From: Helopsaltes ochotensis
Taxonomy: Eukaryota; Chordata; Aves; Passeriformes; Locustellidae
Direction of reading: 5' to 3'
DNA: 64,000 nt
Assembly (NCBI GenBank): GCA_013400155.1
Contig: VXBM01000195.1
Span: 108,430-172,429 of the forward strand
In this document: positions 12,346 to 24,644 of the stretch, piece by piece
How the letters are laid out: every line of letters starts with the position of its first letter
How positions within the stretch are numbered: the first letter of the stretch is position 1
Translations under genes and position numbers: made by a program
The notes under the pieces: model-generated
Databases searched by the model: none
What the model saw: only the letters and a program-made list of their open reading frames with translations
Told to the model about the DNA's origin: nothing

Positions 12346-15300
12346 AGGTACATGTGCCCTGATCAGCATGGGTTGTCATGACACAACTGTTACAAATTAA
12401 GTCTGAATCACTGATGGTATTTAGGTATTTAAAGAAACCTTTTAGCAGAGACAAGACTTTTAGTGCCAAAGGAGTCCTTTATGAGGAACATCTTCAGTCA
12501 ATGAAAATGCAGGGTGGGGATGCAAATTGAGCCAGAGCAGAATCAGGAACCATGGAAATTTCTCAGCAGCTCACCCAGTGCCCTGTCACACCTCCTTCCT
12601 GTGGCTTCATTCATGAGGACAGAGCAAAGCACTCATCCTTTTCCTGTATGTCACATCCATGAGTATCTCGTGCAGACTCAACATCATTCTCACTTTTCCA
12701 TAACACGGCTCATATTTCTTCAAAGGGACAGAATTCATAACCCGCGATGCGAACAATGGGAAGGCTTGTATAAGAATAACTCAGGATACAGCTCATTTCA
12801 AGCATGGTGAGGGATGCAAACAGGAACAGAAAAGAAGCAGCAAATCTTTGCTCCTTTATGAGTGAAGCTCAGGTTCTGCAGCCAGGAAGCACTGCTAATG
12901 ATACAGCAATTGGTGGGATGTGGGAGGAGGCAAAGCTCTCTCTGAGTAAAGGTCTGTTCGTTTAAAAGGATTGTATAATGTAAAAATGGTGCTTTTCATT
13001 TTCTCCAGTTGTTGCCAGCTGTAGGACAGTGGTTGCAGGTGAAAGGAGCTGCTGGAGATCTGGTCACACTGCTTTCACTGAGTGCCTTCCTGAGGGGCCA
13101 AAGGCTGGAATCCCACAGGGCCCCCAAGAACAGAGCACAGCCTAGACCCACAGGCCTTTTAGAAATGGCCCCAAGCAGCACCCATGTGGGTAATGCTGGT
13201 GATAAAAGAATCAGTGCAGGGCACAAAAGTTGCAGGCAAGGAGCATCCCTGGATATGCATGATCTTTCTACAAAGATCCTTTCATTACCTCATTTGCTTT
13301 CTCGGGCTCTTGCTTTCTCCTGTACAGAGTTTTGAGTAAACATTCCCTGAACAGAGTTGCTAAGAGTCAAGGAGCCAGCCTGACAGAGACGCCCCAGCCC
13401 CCAGACTTCTCTGGAGTGCCTCATATTTCATGTTTCATTTGGGGGAAAAAAGAAATCAGCCCAGGTTTTCTCGCTCCTAATCTAGAGTTTTGTCTTAACA
13501 GACAAAACCAACTAAACAAATGTGATGAGCCTTTATTTTAAAGAAAACAGCTAATTTGAAAAGCCCAGTTCTGCAGCGTCTAAAGAATTGAAATGTCATA
13601 GATGGGGTCTCAGATGGTCCCACATCTCTCACAGGTATTGGCTATGGATCACTGTCCCTTGGAGTTAAGGAAAGAGGCCAGACACCAAAAAAACACACCT
13701 AAGCCTCACAGTTTGGGGTAATGTGCAGGGCATGTGCCAGAATCCAGGTTTGTGTCCAGGTGCTGATCACAGCTTGGGAACGCCTCATGGCATTCTTTCT
13801 GCAGGAACAAACTGCAGGTTTGTTCCCAGAAGGCCAGGCACAGAACCTGGGCTACATTTTTAAGGTTTAAAGTTTCTACACTGAACACATGTGGAATGTT
13901 TAATCCCAACTTTTCTCTGCTTTGTACTGTTATCTGAGACAGACAGTAACCCAATACTTTGTGTCTGGACTCTTGCACTCACTGGAATAAACATCTGTTT
14001 CTTGTACTGTGATTCATTTAATATATTATACAGCTTGGGACACCAAATTATTTCAACACATTCAGGCTCAAGGGATTTTTCAGCAGGTGAGTGGGCCTCA
14101 CTCACAAAGGCAGTGACTTTGGGTGGGAACTGGAGTTTGTAAAATGTGGCCCTTCTATATATTTGTACAAATAAAGGTCTATTACCCTGAAAATATTAAT
14201 TAGAGACAAAATCCACTGGCAATCTCAGATGCTAAACTGGGGTTAACACTAAGTGCCATTATCCCAAGCCATGGCAGGAACTCACAGGAGGGCTCTCATT
14301 TGCCTCCCAAGCAGACAGGACCTAGCAGACACCTGGCTCCATTAGTTTTATTGCTGGAGCAGATAAGGGAACCTTGTGTAATAAAAATATTTCCCAGGTG
14401 TCAAGCCAAAATACAGGCAGGTCACTGTGCTCTGCTAATGTTTGTGCTAGTGAAGACTTTGAGGAAAAATGGCATCACAGGAACTGGATCAAGTCTCTGT
14501 TGTGCAATAAGCATGATATTAACAATTAAATACAGAATATATCCATAAATATATGCAATTCATCAGGATATACTTCCTAAGCAGAATGGAGTTTTATGCA
14601 GGCTGAGCAAATGGTCTCCTAAAGCACTTAACACCAGTGCTACACTAGTGACCACTGTGGTCTCCTTTGCATAGATTAGCTCTAGCTTTTCCCATCTCTT
14701 TTCCTGCTAAAATGGACAAGGGAAAACTAAAGAGTCCTGGAAACATCCACAAGGCTCAAATTTGGGCCATTTGCAAAGAGGCAAGTGCAGGTGACAGGGG
14801 ATGTCCGTGCACTGTTTGGTGTTGAAATGGAGCCAGGCGGAGAACGCAGCAAACATTTTGTTTTCACCCATTTTGTTAAAGGTTTACAGGCAAAGCCTGA
14901 ACATCTGGTATTTAACTTAAAAGAGCAGACGTGGAAGTACTCAGATATCTACCTGGCCTACTGCTGCCTCCCTTTCCTTTCCAAATGCGGCTGCTGGGAA
15001 CCACCCAACCATGATCAGCTTCCAGTGCTGGCCAGATAAACTGTCCTCCCAAGAAAAACGAAGATAAGATCTCTAGATAGGCTTGTTTCTTCTCTCCCTG
15101 CTATCTTTTTCCCCAAACACAACATTTGTTGTTGCAGTTTCTAGTTTCACTGTTTCCAAACATACAAAATTTATTTTAAACATGATCCAAGAAGACTCAT
15201 GCCACATGTTTGAAACCTTCATTTAACTCAGAGCTGAGAGCTGAAAATACAAACAATTTTTTGCTGTTCTCAGGCCCTTCCTCGTCTTGGCACATTACAG

Positions 15301-18300
15301 CACTGCTGTTATATACTACCAAAACACCGGCGTTAATTGTTGTTAGGTAATTTTCTAGGGTGGAAAGAGGAAGGAAACTGGACTTACAACACTTGCTGTC
15401 CCCCACATGGCCACAGGTGTGCCCCTGGGCTGGGAGGATGTGAACATGGCCAAACTCACTTGGATTGCTGTGAGTAAAACAACTTTCATGTGACAGTTTG
15501 CAGGACAGCCCCTGGAAAACACAAACACAAGAGGCTGGGTTATTGTCCAGGCAATCCCAGCATTCACACACGGATGGGAGGGACTGTTCAGTCATGTGTG
15601 CAACCTTGTAAAAATGTGTTTTGGACCCGTGTTGGCAGGGAGGAAGAGGTCCCACACTTCACATCCTACCCCCTGCATGTCTCCTGCTGTGTTTCCCAGC
15701 TTGGAAACAGTGCTGAGGCTGTGGCACTGTGGGGCCGTGGCAATGGAGGAGCCCAATGGTGCTGGTTGCACCGGCCTCTGAGTCAGGGGAGCGGGGCTGA
15801 GAGCACCCTTTCATGTGGTCAGCGGCCAGGAGATGTCCCAAGCCACTGGCAGACACCACTGGCATCCCCTGTCCTTGGTGAGAGCTGTGTAGATGCTCAG
15901 CCCCCTGCTACAAAACCCCAGTTTCTACTGCTCTCTCTCACAACAATCTGCATTACTTTGAGAGGAAAAAAAAATGTCCCGGTCACAGACTGATTGCTGG
16001 GTCACCTTCTGACACCACAATCTCACCAAACAGCATCTGCATTTAGCTGTGGGATGCTCGAGATGGGCAGGGGTCATTTGTGGCCATTAAATTGCAAAGC
16101 AGGAGTCTAAATTTCACAGGTGCCCAAAAGAAGAAGGTGAAGGAAATGAAAGTTACAACCACAATGAAGGTATAATAGGTATAGGAAGGTTGATAAGATA
16201 AAGCAAGTTCTTTTATGGCTCATTTCCTGGCCTTGATCACTTGATACAGACCAAGATTACAACAGTTAATGGCTCTGTCATTTGGTGAGGTTGGTCTCTG
16301 GGAATTTTGGTTGCTACTCTTCAGGTCTTTCTCCCTCACCCCTCTCTTTTTTTATCTGATGCAAAAGCAGCATTATAAGGACATAAAAGGTAGACCAATT
16401 AGGAAAATTTAACCCAAAGCAAGGTGATTGAAGTGCTTCCATAAAAGATCTTCACATCAGAACTTTCACCATTTTATTTGAGGTCAAAGAACCACTTAGA
16501 AATGACAGTTTTGTCTCTTTAAACATTTCAGAACATATATCATAGACAGCTCTGCCTGATAAATTAATTATTAAAGATTTTACATTATCTACATTGGCAA
16601 GTTCATTAGGACCACTTCAAAGCTTCCCAGAGATTCAAAATGCCCAGGAAAAAAAGCATCAAACATTTTGGCTTAACCGGAAAGCTCACTCTGCTTTCTC
16701 TTATTTAACTTACCAGTCATATATTATTCAAATGAAATAAATAGTGCTGCCTCTTCTGCTCAGCCAGGCAAAGCCTTTAGCAGCAATCCACTGGCTCATT
16801 CAGCCTGGACATGCCCCAACCCCCCATGCAATCCAGACCCCCTTAGGGCTCATCCATGGGTTTAACACTGCTCCTGCTGGCTCAGGTGGCACTGGGATGC
16901 TTGCAGTGTTTTAGGTCCCTGCAGACAGGCAGGACAGAAGCTCACACGGCACAGCCACACCTCCACCTGGGACATGGCTGCTCACCACAGAGGACGTGTC
17001 ACCAGCATGGGCAGGAGATGTCTGCAAAATGCTTTCTGATCTGAGAACTGCTTTTCTCACAAGATCGTCACTCTTCTGGAATGAGGTTCCTATTCAGAAT
17101 AACCATCAGTTTGTCATTATTAATTCTATCAGGAAGGAAAGCAAATTAATCTAAATTTTAGTGCTCAATGAGTCAAAACCAGTTAGAAGTCACCTCTGGG
17201 TACAGAAACCTTAACAATGTGTCTCTGCAATACCAGGCACTCAGTAACAAACGAAGCTCTTCCAGACATCAATATTTTTTCCCTTCTGTTTTCTGCTTCC
17301 TTTAGCACATTTTGAGGAGATGGGAATGCAGACTTTTTTTACCTTTATTAAATAAAGAACTTGATGAGGAAGACAGAATGGGGGCACATTTTCGCCACCA
17401 GACAATGCAGTAAGGTGTTTTTGAGTGGCGGCTTAATTAATTTTAAATTACATAGAGATGTCAATATCACATTGATAGTCTGTCCACAGTGATGCTTGTT
17501 ATTTCTGCCCTGAGCCGGGCCCAAAGTAGAGAAAGTTAATCAAATTCAATCCTCCTGGTTTGTTCTCCTCTCATGCTGGGGCTGTAGGATAGCTAAAGGA
17601 GGGAGGACAGTTGTTTTCCTTGAACTGGCTGTGGACAGGCAGAATGGCATTGGTAGACCTGGAGCAACTGGGGGAAGTTCTGTGAAAATGCTGAGCTTTC
17701 CTCTTCCCTGTCCTTCCCCTGGTACACTGGGATCTGCCAGCAGCTTGATTATTTCATACTGTGCACGCTCCCCAAGTCACACTCCCACATAGAAGTATTT
17801 TCTTTCCTCCCTGTATTTGATTGCCACTGCTCCCACAGCCCATCAGCTAGCCCAAAGTGATATAATAATAATTTGCTGGCAAAAAATAATCAAACAATTT
17901 CACTGGCACAGGCTGACTATCTTGTGTTTAGCCACTGTCCTAAATTCAAACAAACTGGAAACATTGCAGAACAGGAGAGGAAAAGGCATTGCCACTTGGA
18001 GAGCTGGAAAGGCACACGACAAACATCTGAAAAGTTTCGCACTGATCCTTCTCCCTTCCCTGGGCTGGTACACAGCTCTGGCAGGTGCAGCTTTCCACAA
18101 CCCTCTATTAAGAGCCACAGCCAAATTCAAAATCTAACCCCAAATTATTATTATTACTGTTATTGTGAGTCAGAGGAGGCTGAAAGGACCATTTCACAAC
18201 CCTGATTGGATTCAGCTGCAGAGTTCACCATTGGCAAATGATCTCCCTGATCATGGTGCCAATGTTGCAGTGCTTTTAGAATGTCCTGACACGTGCTTTA

Positions 18301-19349
18301 GTGTGAGCCTCACTGGATTCTGGCTGGTTTCCAAGAAATGAATCTTCTCAGCAGATATTCTGCAGGGTGAGCATAATGTGGTCTGTAACACAAATGCAAA
18401 ACACGGCTGTAGTTTACCCCGAGGGAGACACTGATGTGTGATGAACTAAATGGGCCTTTTTGGCCCAGACTGCCAGGATTATAGGAATCCCTTGTGGGCA
18501 AGACTGGAAGATAAGGTGAGAATAATCGGGAAACAGAAATTAGCTTCACCCAAGGAGGTTAATGAGGAAATAAATTTTCCTGTTATAACAGTCCTGGTCA
18601 CCAGGCTCTCCCTCCCCTCTCTCCTGTCCCTCCTCAGGGACAGTCTGCAATCCCAGCCCCATCCAATGACCCTTCCCAATGCTGGGATGCTGCCTGCAGG
18701 ACAGACCTTTCATTCTCTTCTGTAGGATTACAAGTTTTGCTGTGCTGTGTTGTACTATACGTTGTATTCTAGGGATCTGCAGTGTGGAGAATAGCACAGT
18801 TGCTATTGCTGGCCAGGCCTGACTGCAGGGGAGCTGGAATTGCTGAGCCTGGAGAATGGTCTGAGAGAAAAAGGAGCAGACTCTTTCCAGATGTGCACAG
18901 CAAAAGGTCATGGGGCAAGCTGCAATGAGGGAAATCTGCTTGGGTATCAGAAATAAATCTTTTTGCTCCAAGGTGGTCACCAGCTGCCTAGGGTGGCTGT
19001 GCTTCTCCGTTCTTGGAGATGCTCAAAACTCAGCAGGACAGTTCCTACACAACCTGCTCTAGCTTTGAAGCTGGTCTTGTTTTAGCAGAGGGCTGGACTG
19101 GAGACGTCCAAAAGCCCAGTGCTGCCGGCAAACCCCTCTTGCCTGGATACAGTCACAAAGCAGAGTTTTTTCTTTTGTTGTAGCCTTTCTTGGCGGTGAT
19201 CTTCTCATGTCTGCATTTCTGTAACAGCCTCCTGTTTCTGTCAGTAGGGTCCACTTATAGCCCACCTGTGAAAAACTGCAAGGGCAGAGCAGGGCGATGG
19301 AAGGTATTTTCGTTAGGAAGCACACATGGCAAATGGCCAGATTTTCCTA
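12346..19349. other. intergenic, no gene seen
   Basis: Mixed-composition sequence without a supportable exon, RNA gene or recent transposon. The longest open frame (15490-15993) has no domain and no homologous-looking sequence. Conserved regulatory elements could be present but cannot be recognised without an alignment. Confidence 0.65.
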
Positions 19350-19558
19350 GAACTATAGAATAGTTTGGATTGGAAGGGACCTTAAAGATCATCTAGTGTC
19401 GACCACAGGCACTGGACCAGGTTGCTCAAAGTCCCATCCAGCCTGGCCTTGATTATTTCCAGGGTTGGAGCATCCACAACTTCTCTGGGCAACCTGTTTC
19501 AGTACCTCACCACCACCTCAGCACAGAATTACTTCATAATATGTGATTTCAACCTGTC
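19350..19558 (-). mobile_element. CR1 LINE 3' fragment, antisense
   Basis: It begins with ACTATAGAATAG and TTGGAAGGGACCTTAAAGATC, the reverse complement of a CR1 3' tail, and continues through the usual 3'-UTR text (CATCCAGCCTGGCCTTG, GGGCAACCTGTTTCAG). It stops where the CpG island begins. Its 3' end points away from the island. Confidence 0.9.
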
Positions 19559-19589
19559 CACCGGTGTGGAGCAGGTGTGAGCCCCCAGC

Positions 19590-20350
19590 CTGTCCTGCCC
19601 CGGGGCTCCTTCTCCGCCCGCCTCGGGCGCCTCGCAGAGCCAAGGCCGGCGGGGCGCGGAGCCGGGCGCGCTCGCTGAGCGGCCTCAATCGCTCCTCCAC
19701 GCTGCGCTTTGGAAGTTCAAGAGCGAAGCGGATCGCGGACGCGAGCGCAGACCGAGGTGTGGGACGGGCGCTTCGCTCCGCTCCGATCCCTCCCCGCCGG
19801 TTCCCCATCGCCTTCCCCTCAGCCGGGACACGGAGCCCCGCGCCCTGTCCGGANNNNNNNNNNNNNNNNNNNNNNNNNNNNNNNNNNNNNNNNNNNNNNN
19901 NNNNNNNNNNNNNNNNNNNNNNNNNNNNNNNNNNNNNNNNNNNNNNNNNNNNNNNNNNNNNNNNNNNNNNNNNNNNNNNNNNNNNNNNNNNNNNNNNNNN
20001 NNNNNNNNNNNNNNNNNNNNNNNNNNNNNNNNNNNNNNNNNNNNNNNNNNNNNNNNNNNNNNNNNNNNNNNNNNNNNNNNNNNNNNNNNNNNNNNNNNNN
20101 NNNNNNNNNNNNNNNNNNNNNNNNNNNNNNNNNNNNNNNNNNNNNNNNNNNNNNNNNNNNNNNNNNNNNNNNNNNNNNNNNNNNNNNNNNNNNNNNNNNN
20201 NNNNNNNNNNNNNNNNNNNNNNNNNNNNNNNNNNNNNNNNNNNNNNNNNNNNNNNNNNNNNNNNNNNNNNNNNNNNNNNNNNNNNNNNNNNNNNNNNNNN
20301 NNNNNNNNNNNNNAGGGGATCCAGCACTGACAGCCGGGCCCGGCCGGGGT
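19590..20350. promoter_or_regulatory. CpG island, probable XPNPEP1 promoter and first exon
   Basis: GC-rich and CpG-dense on both sides of an assembly gap (about 19590-19853 and 20314-20350), against AT-rich surroundings with few CpGs. It lies 4.2-4.9 kb upstream of the first coding exon on the same strand. Island promoters of this type are usual for housekeeping enzymes. No exon edge or TATA box can be assigned; the transcription start is probably in or near the gap. This is inference from composition and position. Confidence 0.65.
19854..20313. other. assembly gap (460 N)
   Basis: A run of unknown bases inside the CpG island. GC-rich bird promoters are often lost in short-read assemblies. 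The run may not reflect the true length. Open reading frames drawn through it carry no meaning. Confidence 1.
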
Positions 20351-20404
20351 GGCCAGGCCCAGGCGGCTCCGTCAGTCCTGTGGAGGGCTGGGGGAGGCTT
20401 TTAA

Positions 20405-20818
20405 ACTAGGTGTGCAGAAACATCTCACTTACGAGGAGATACGGTGGGAGCTGGGCCTGTTCAGTCTGAGAGGACAGAGAAGACTGAGAGGGGATCTCAT
20501 CAATGCATATAAATGGTTTAAAGGCTGGTGCAGGACGATAGTGTGAGGTGGTGCCCAGCGATAGGACGAAGAACAATGGCCATAAGCTAAAACACAAGAA
20601 GTTCCACCTCAACATGAGGAAGAACTTTTTTACATTGAGGGTAGCAGAGCACTGAACAAGCTGCCCAGGGATGCCTTGGTGTCTCCTTCCCCAGAGATAT
20701 TCAAAACCCACCTGGATGTGTTCCTCTGTCACCTGCTTCATGTGACCCTGCCTTGGCAGGGAGGTTGGACTGGACCAGAGGTCCTTTTCAACCCTAGCAA
20801 TTTTTCCATTCTGTTTGG
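20405..20818 (+). mobile_element. CR1 LINE fragment, sense, directly after the CpG island
   Basis: The plus strand encodes a degraded ORF2 C-terminus (LTYEEIRWELGLFSL and RRLRGDLINAYKW, about 20422-20523). It then runs through CTGCCCAGGGATGCC and GGTTGGACTGGACCAGAGGTCC to a tail ending ATTCTG at about 20815. The copy is 5'-truncated and inactive. It lies in the presumed first intron of XPNPEP1. Confidence 0.9.
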
Positions 20819-21409
20819 TGAGTTAGAGGTGCTGCAGGTGCTGTGGAGAGGGGACAATGGGGCTTGTGCCTCTGTATGGCTGCTTGGGCTCAAGCCAGTC
20901 CAGAGAAGCCTGGCTTTGAGGTGGTGCTGCTGGCTCCTGACTATTCAAGCCATTGTGCTTATTTTGAACAAAACTGTTCATGAAGGAGAAAGCGTAGAGG
21001 AAATTATCACGAGGACGGGCATATCTGAAGAAAACATGACATAAACGCTCAGGGTGGTCTAACACAGCAGGCACAGGCAGACCCAGCTGCAGCCAGACCT
21101 CCTGGCCTCCCCTCCCGTCCCCCCCATGGCACTGGCACACACCCTGACGCAGTGGGCCTGGTGGCCCTGGCATTGCTGGCACTGAGGCTTGCAGCAGCCC
21201 ATCGCTGTGCATGCATGTGGGAGGCAGGAGGACGTGTCTGGTTCCTCTGGCCGCATTTTCGTGGTTGCTCTTTGTCCCGTGTGTCTGATGGAGATGCTGT
21301 CCAGGCAGGATCTGGTCTGGGCTCTTGGAGAACTGCCTCCTGCAGTCTGAGGGAGGTGTAGATAATATATGTCTAGACAGTGACAGATTTTGGGATCCAG
21401 CTCTGACTC

Positions 21410-21485
21410 TTGTCATGCTACAGTGGTACTTTGCATGTTACTCCTGCTCTGCCTTAATTTCCCCATCTGTAATATGGGGAGTGGC
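21410..21485 (+). repeat. possible MIR-like SINE remnant
   Basis: GCCTTAATTTCCCCATCTGT followed by AATATGGGGA resembles the MIR core segment that reads cctcagtttcctcatctgtaaaatgggga. The match is short and rests on memory of the consensus, so this is tentative. Confidence 0.4.
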
Positions 21486-22894
21486 CCATGACAGAGTGAC
21501 TGAGAAAACAAATTGGCATAAACCAGCACACACTTGCAAGATTTAATCATAAATCTTGACAAGCAAATGCCTTACCCTTGACGTTCCCTGTTCCCTCATG
21601 GTTCACCCTCAGTGCATCTCTAATCTTACCACCAAGAACGTAGTGTTAATGCATTTTCAGCTCATTGCTGGGGGATGAGAATGTTTTATGGGAGGGCAAA
21701 GTGTGCTAGCCACTTCAGTTTTGCCCTTTGCTTTCTCAGGCACAGTGGAGCTTATGAAGGCCGAGCAAAGAGCTGGATGGTATTTAGTGTGAGCAGAGAC
21801 AAGTGGCATCCAGTCGTGGGGAACTGCAGAGACAGGTAACAAGGGAGCCTGATACCTTTGAGAAACTTAGGCAGGAAATGGGACTGGTTCTTGCACTGCT
21901 GCAGCCACTACCTCAATTTTAGCTGTGTTTCATTTTAATCACTGGACTGATTAAATAATGATACAAATAATGATAGAGAAGTTGTTTTTACTTTGTAGAG
22001 GCTTGTAATTATGGCCAAGGGAGAAAAGTCGCCTGTTAAGACTTATAGGGATGACCAGAATAAATGGCTAGCAACTATCTCTGAGAAAACAGCTTCTATT
22101 TCTCTGGAAACTGAGGACAATTTTTACTGTAAAGTTTGTGGAGGATATTTTGAAAGCCATTTCTATAATGTGGGGCTTATCCAAAATAGAAGTCCTCCTT
22201 AACATGGGTTTTGTTGCTAATCTATCTTAGTTGTGTTTTTAATATCACAAGCAAATCATTCAACAGTGAGAGTACTTTTTAAATGATTTTTTTTTTGTCC
22301 TTGAGAGAATCTCATCTTGCTAAGAAAACCATGGCTTGTCAGCAAGCAGCTTTATTAAAAGGCAAAGCCTTGTCATGCCTTGCCTATTTATATGAGACTT
22401 CTAGACTCCTGGAGACAGAGCACAGGCCAAGAAAGGAAGCTGTGTCCTTATGAGTTTGTAGAAAGAGATTCTTTTTGCTGGCTAGTCGCTATGTTGTTGC
22501 CCTCTCCTCTGTGTTTCACTCTATCTGAACATAAATCAGCAGCAATGTTATAGAGTGTTACAGCAGCTCGCTGTGGAGATCAAACAGAAACAATCACAGT
22601 ATTATAAAATTCAGTGTAGCTTGCAAACACTGTATAAAACAATGAAACTTGTCCTGGAAATAAATCTCAGGTGTAATCCCCAGCAATGGGACGGGATACC
22701 AGTTAGAGGAGATAGTGTATGGTGCCTCTTGAGCTTGATTTGCTTATTGTGGTCTGGGTTTTTAGACAGTGTACCTGTGGGCAGAGTCAGTCTCACACAA
22801 ATCTGGTGTGCTCTAAACTGTCTGTGATGAGATGTGAATGGTGGTCTTCTTTACACCTGAATGCATCAGATCTTGGTTCAGTTTGTGATTTGGT

Positions 22895-22930
22895 CACAGT
22901 GCTACTGTGTGACCTTGGTCAAATCAAACC
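22895..22930 (+). repeat. possible MIR-like SINE remnant
   Basis: CTGTGTGACCTTGGTCAAAT matches the MIR segment tgtgtgaccttgggcaagtc, in the same orientation as the fragment 1.5 kb upstream. A weaker echo is seen at about 36198-36215. Short match, low certainty. Confidence 0.35.
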
Positions 22931-23984
22931 TTGTGAAAGAGAGGCAGCTTTTCTGCCTTCTTGTTTAGATGGCAAAAATCACCGGGCAGGGACTGTGCCT
23001 TAATGTGTTTTGCCATAAGACTGTAATGTCATCTGGGACTCCTGGTAGCTACTGAGGTGTAAATAGAATAAGTGCCTGGATAAGCAAAAAATGTTTCAGA
23101 CTTTCATGCTGTTAGCTTCTCCCATCTATGACCTGTTTGTAGACATGGCCGTGAAATGAGCTGTGAAATTAACTGGTCAGAATAAAATACTTTATAGCAT
23201 AGCCTTCAAGCTGCATATAACCCACCTTGCCCTGGAAAGTGACAGTAGTAAGGTTATAAGAGTTCTTAAAAATGTGAAAGGAGTGGGGAGAAAACCGGGA
23301 AGGGGATTTTCCCGCTTTGGGCACAATTTGGAAGTGCGTGAAGAGTGAAGAAAAAGGTGGAGAACCTCTGAAAAGGTTCAGGCTACTTGATTTTCATAGT
23401 TTTTCTGGCCAGTCATCCTCTGCAGCCAGCGTGGGGCTCCACTGCAGCCAGCTCTGGTGCCAGCACAGCAGCAGGGCCTGACGCATCCCTGTGGGGGTGC
23501 TCATGGCGGGCGCTGGCTGCTGAGGGTTTTGGGGGAGCACACCGAGGGGCTGGTGCTCACTGCAGTGCCAAGGACACATCCGTTGCTAAAGCACAGCCAG
23601 GGAGCGTGACTGGCCTGTGCCCTTTTTTTTCCCTCTCTGCTGTGTGCCATCCAGGCTATGCCCCACCCCTGCCTGACACCAGCTGAGATCTGCAGAGTAT
23701 TTGCCAAAGGTCTTTAGAGAGCATTCCCATAAGCATCCTTAGTTGTCCTCTGGCAGTCACTTGTGAGAGCTCAGTGGGCTGTTCCTCCTGTTACAGTTGT
23801 GTTCTGGCTAGGTGAACTCCTATGCAGCCCTGAAGTCAAATGTGGCCAATGAATGCATCCCTCTGAATGTCTTTGGGAGCAGATTTCTTTTGTCTGAGTT
23901 AATTCAGTCACCAGTTCACCATGAAAGTCTGGGCTACAGTAAAACTTCTAAAAGTTACATTTATAATTGGTCCATCTCTAAGTT

Positions 23985-24045
23985 CCTGATGTGCATGTCT
24001 TCCTCTGTGCATGTCTTCTCCCTCCTGATGTGCACCTCTTCCTCT
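23985..24045. repeat. imperfect 22-bp minisatellite-like repeat
   Basis: Variants of CCTGATGTGCATGTCTTCCT recur: one full copy at 23985-24006, a partial copy from 24007, and a diverged copy at 24024-24045. It lies about 480 bp before the first coding exon. Confidence 0.75.
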
Positions 24046-24519
24046 CTGTGGTGTATAAGCCACAGCATCCCCAGTCCTAGAGTGAGAAGACTGAAAGTTT
24101 CTCTCAGTGCACTTCATAGCTGGGGCTGGTTCTGATCTGTGGGTACTTGGCTCCCACGCCAAGACCTTTCCTGGCTATTGTAGGGTATGTCTGAGGTACT
24201 TTGCTCCCGGTGCTGTCCACATGCAAGAAGGGGTTGACCAGTGTGTTGTGTTTGTGTATCACCACAAGACATGCCATCCTTCACCAGGTGGGAAAGATCC
24301 TTTCCAGGACAGGCCAGCTTGGACTCTCTGGCTTAACCTGATTTCTTGTTCTCAAGGAACATGAATGAAGGGAAAAGACAGGTGAAATTCTGGTCTGAGA
24401 GGGATGATGTTGTCCTCAGAGGGAGTTTCCAGTGGAGACAGCTTCCTCCAGTCTATGTGTGTGGGTGACCTGGGATGGCTGGAGAAACACTAAAGTTTCT
24501 TGCTTTGTTTTAGTTGCAG

Positions 24520-24644
24520 GTAGGAAGATGAGTCCGAAAATTACAACAGAGCTGCTGAAGCAGCTGCGGCAGGTGATGAAGAATCCCAGATATGTACAGG
24601 AGCCTGTCCAAGCCTACATAGTGCCCTCTGGAGATGCCCACCAG
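24520..24644 (+). CDS. XPNPEP1: XPNPEP1 exon with start codon (residues 1-39)
   Basis: The acceptor ends at TTGCAG (24519), eight bases precede the ATG at 24528-24530, and the donor CAG|GTATGG follows at 24645. It encodes 39 codons ending in ...GDAHQ, phase 0. The eight leading bases are 5' UTR for the 623-residue form; if an upstream coding exon exists they would be read as the end of a split codon followed by R-K before the Met. The donor is followed immediately by an ATGG tetranucleotide repeat. Confidence 0.95.

Larger units (their letters stand above)
20819..24519 (+). other. presumed 5' intron of XPNPEP1
   Basis: Sequence between the CpG island and the first coding exon. It holds two possible MIR-like SINE scraps (about 21410-21485 and 22895-22930), an imperfect 22-bp repeat at 23985-24045 and a 63-codon open frame at 22011-22202 of no known family. 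An additional 5' coding exon, as in the longer mammalian isoform, was looked for by eye and not found. Confidence 0.5.

Noticed and set aside
15490..15993. 167-codon plus-strand open frame
   Set aside because: No domain, irregular composition, no splice partners, and it overlaps a similar-length open frame on the other strand; chance open frames of this size are expected.
19518..20409. Long open frames of 231-288 codons on both strands around the CpG island
   Set aside because: They are open only because the 460 unknown bases contain no readable stop codons; the flanks are GC-rich promoter and CR1 sequence.
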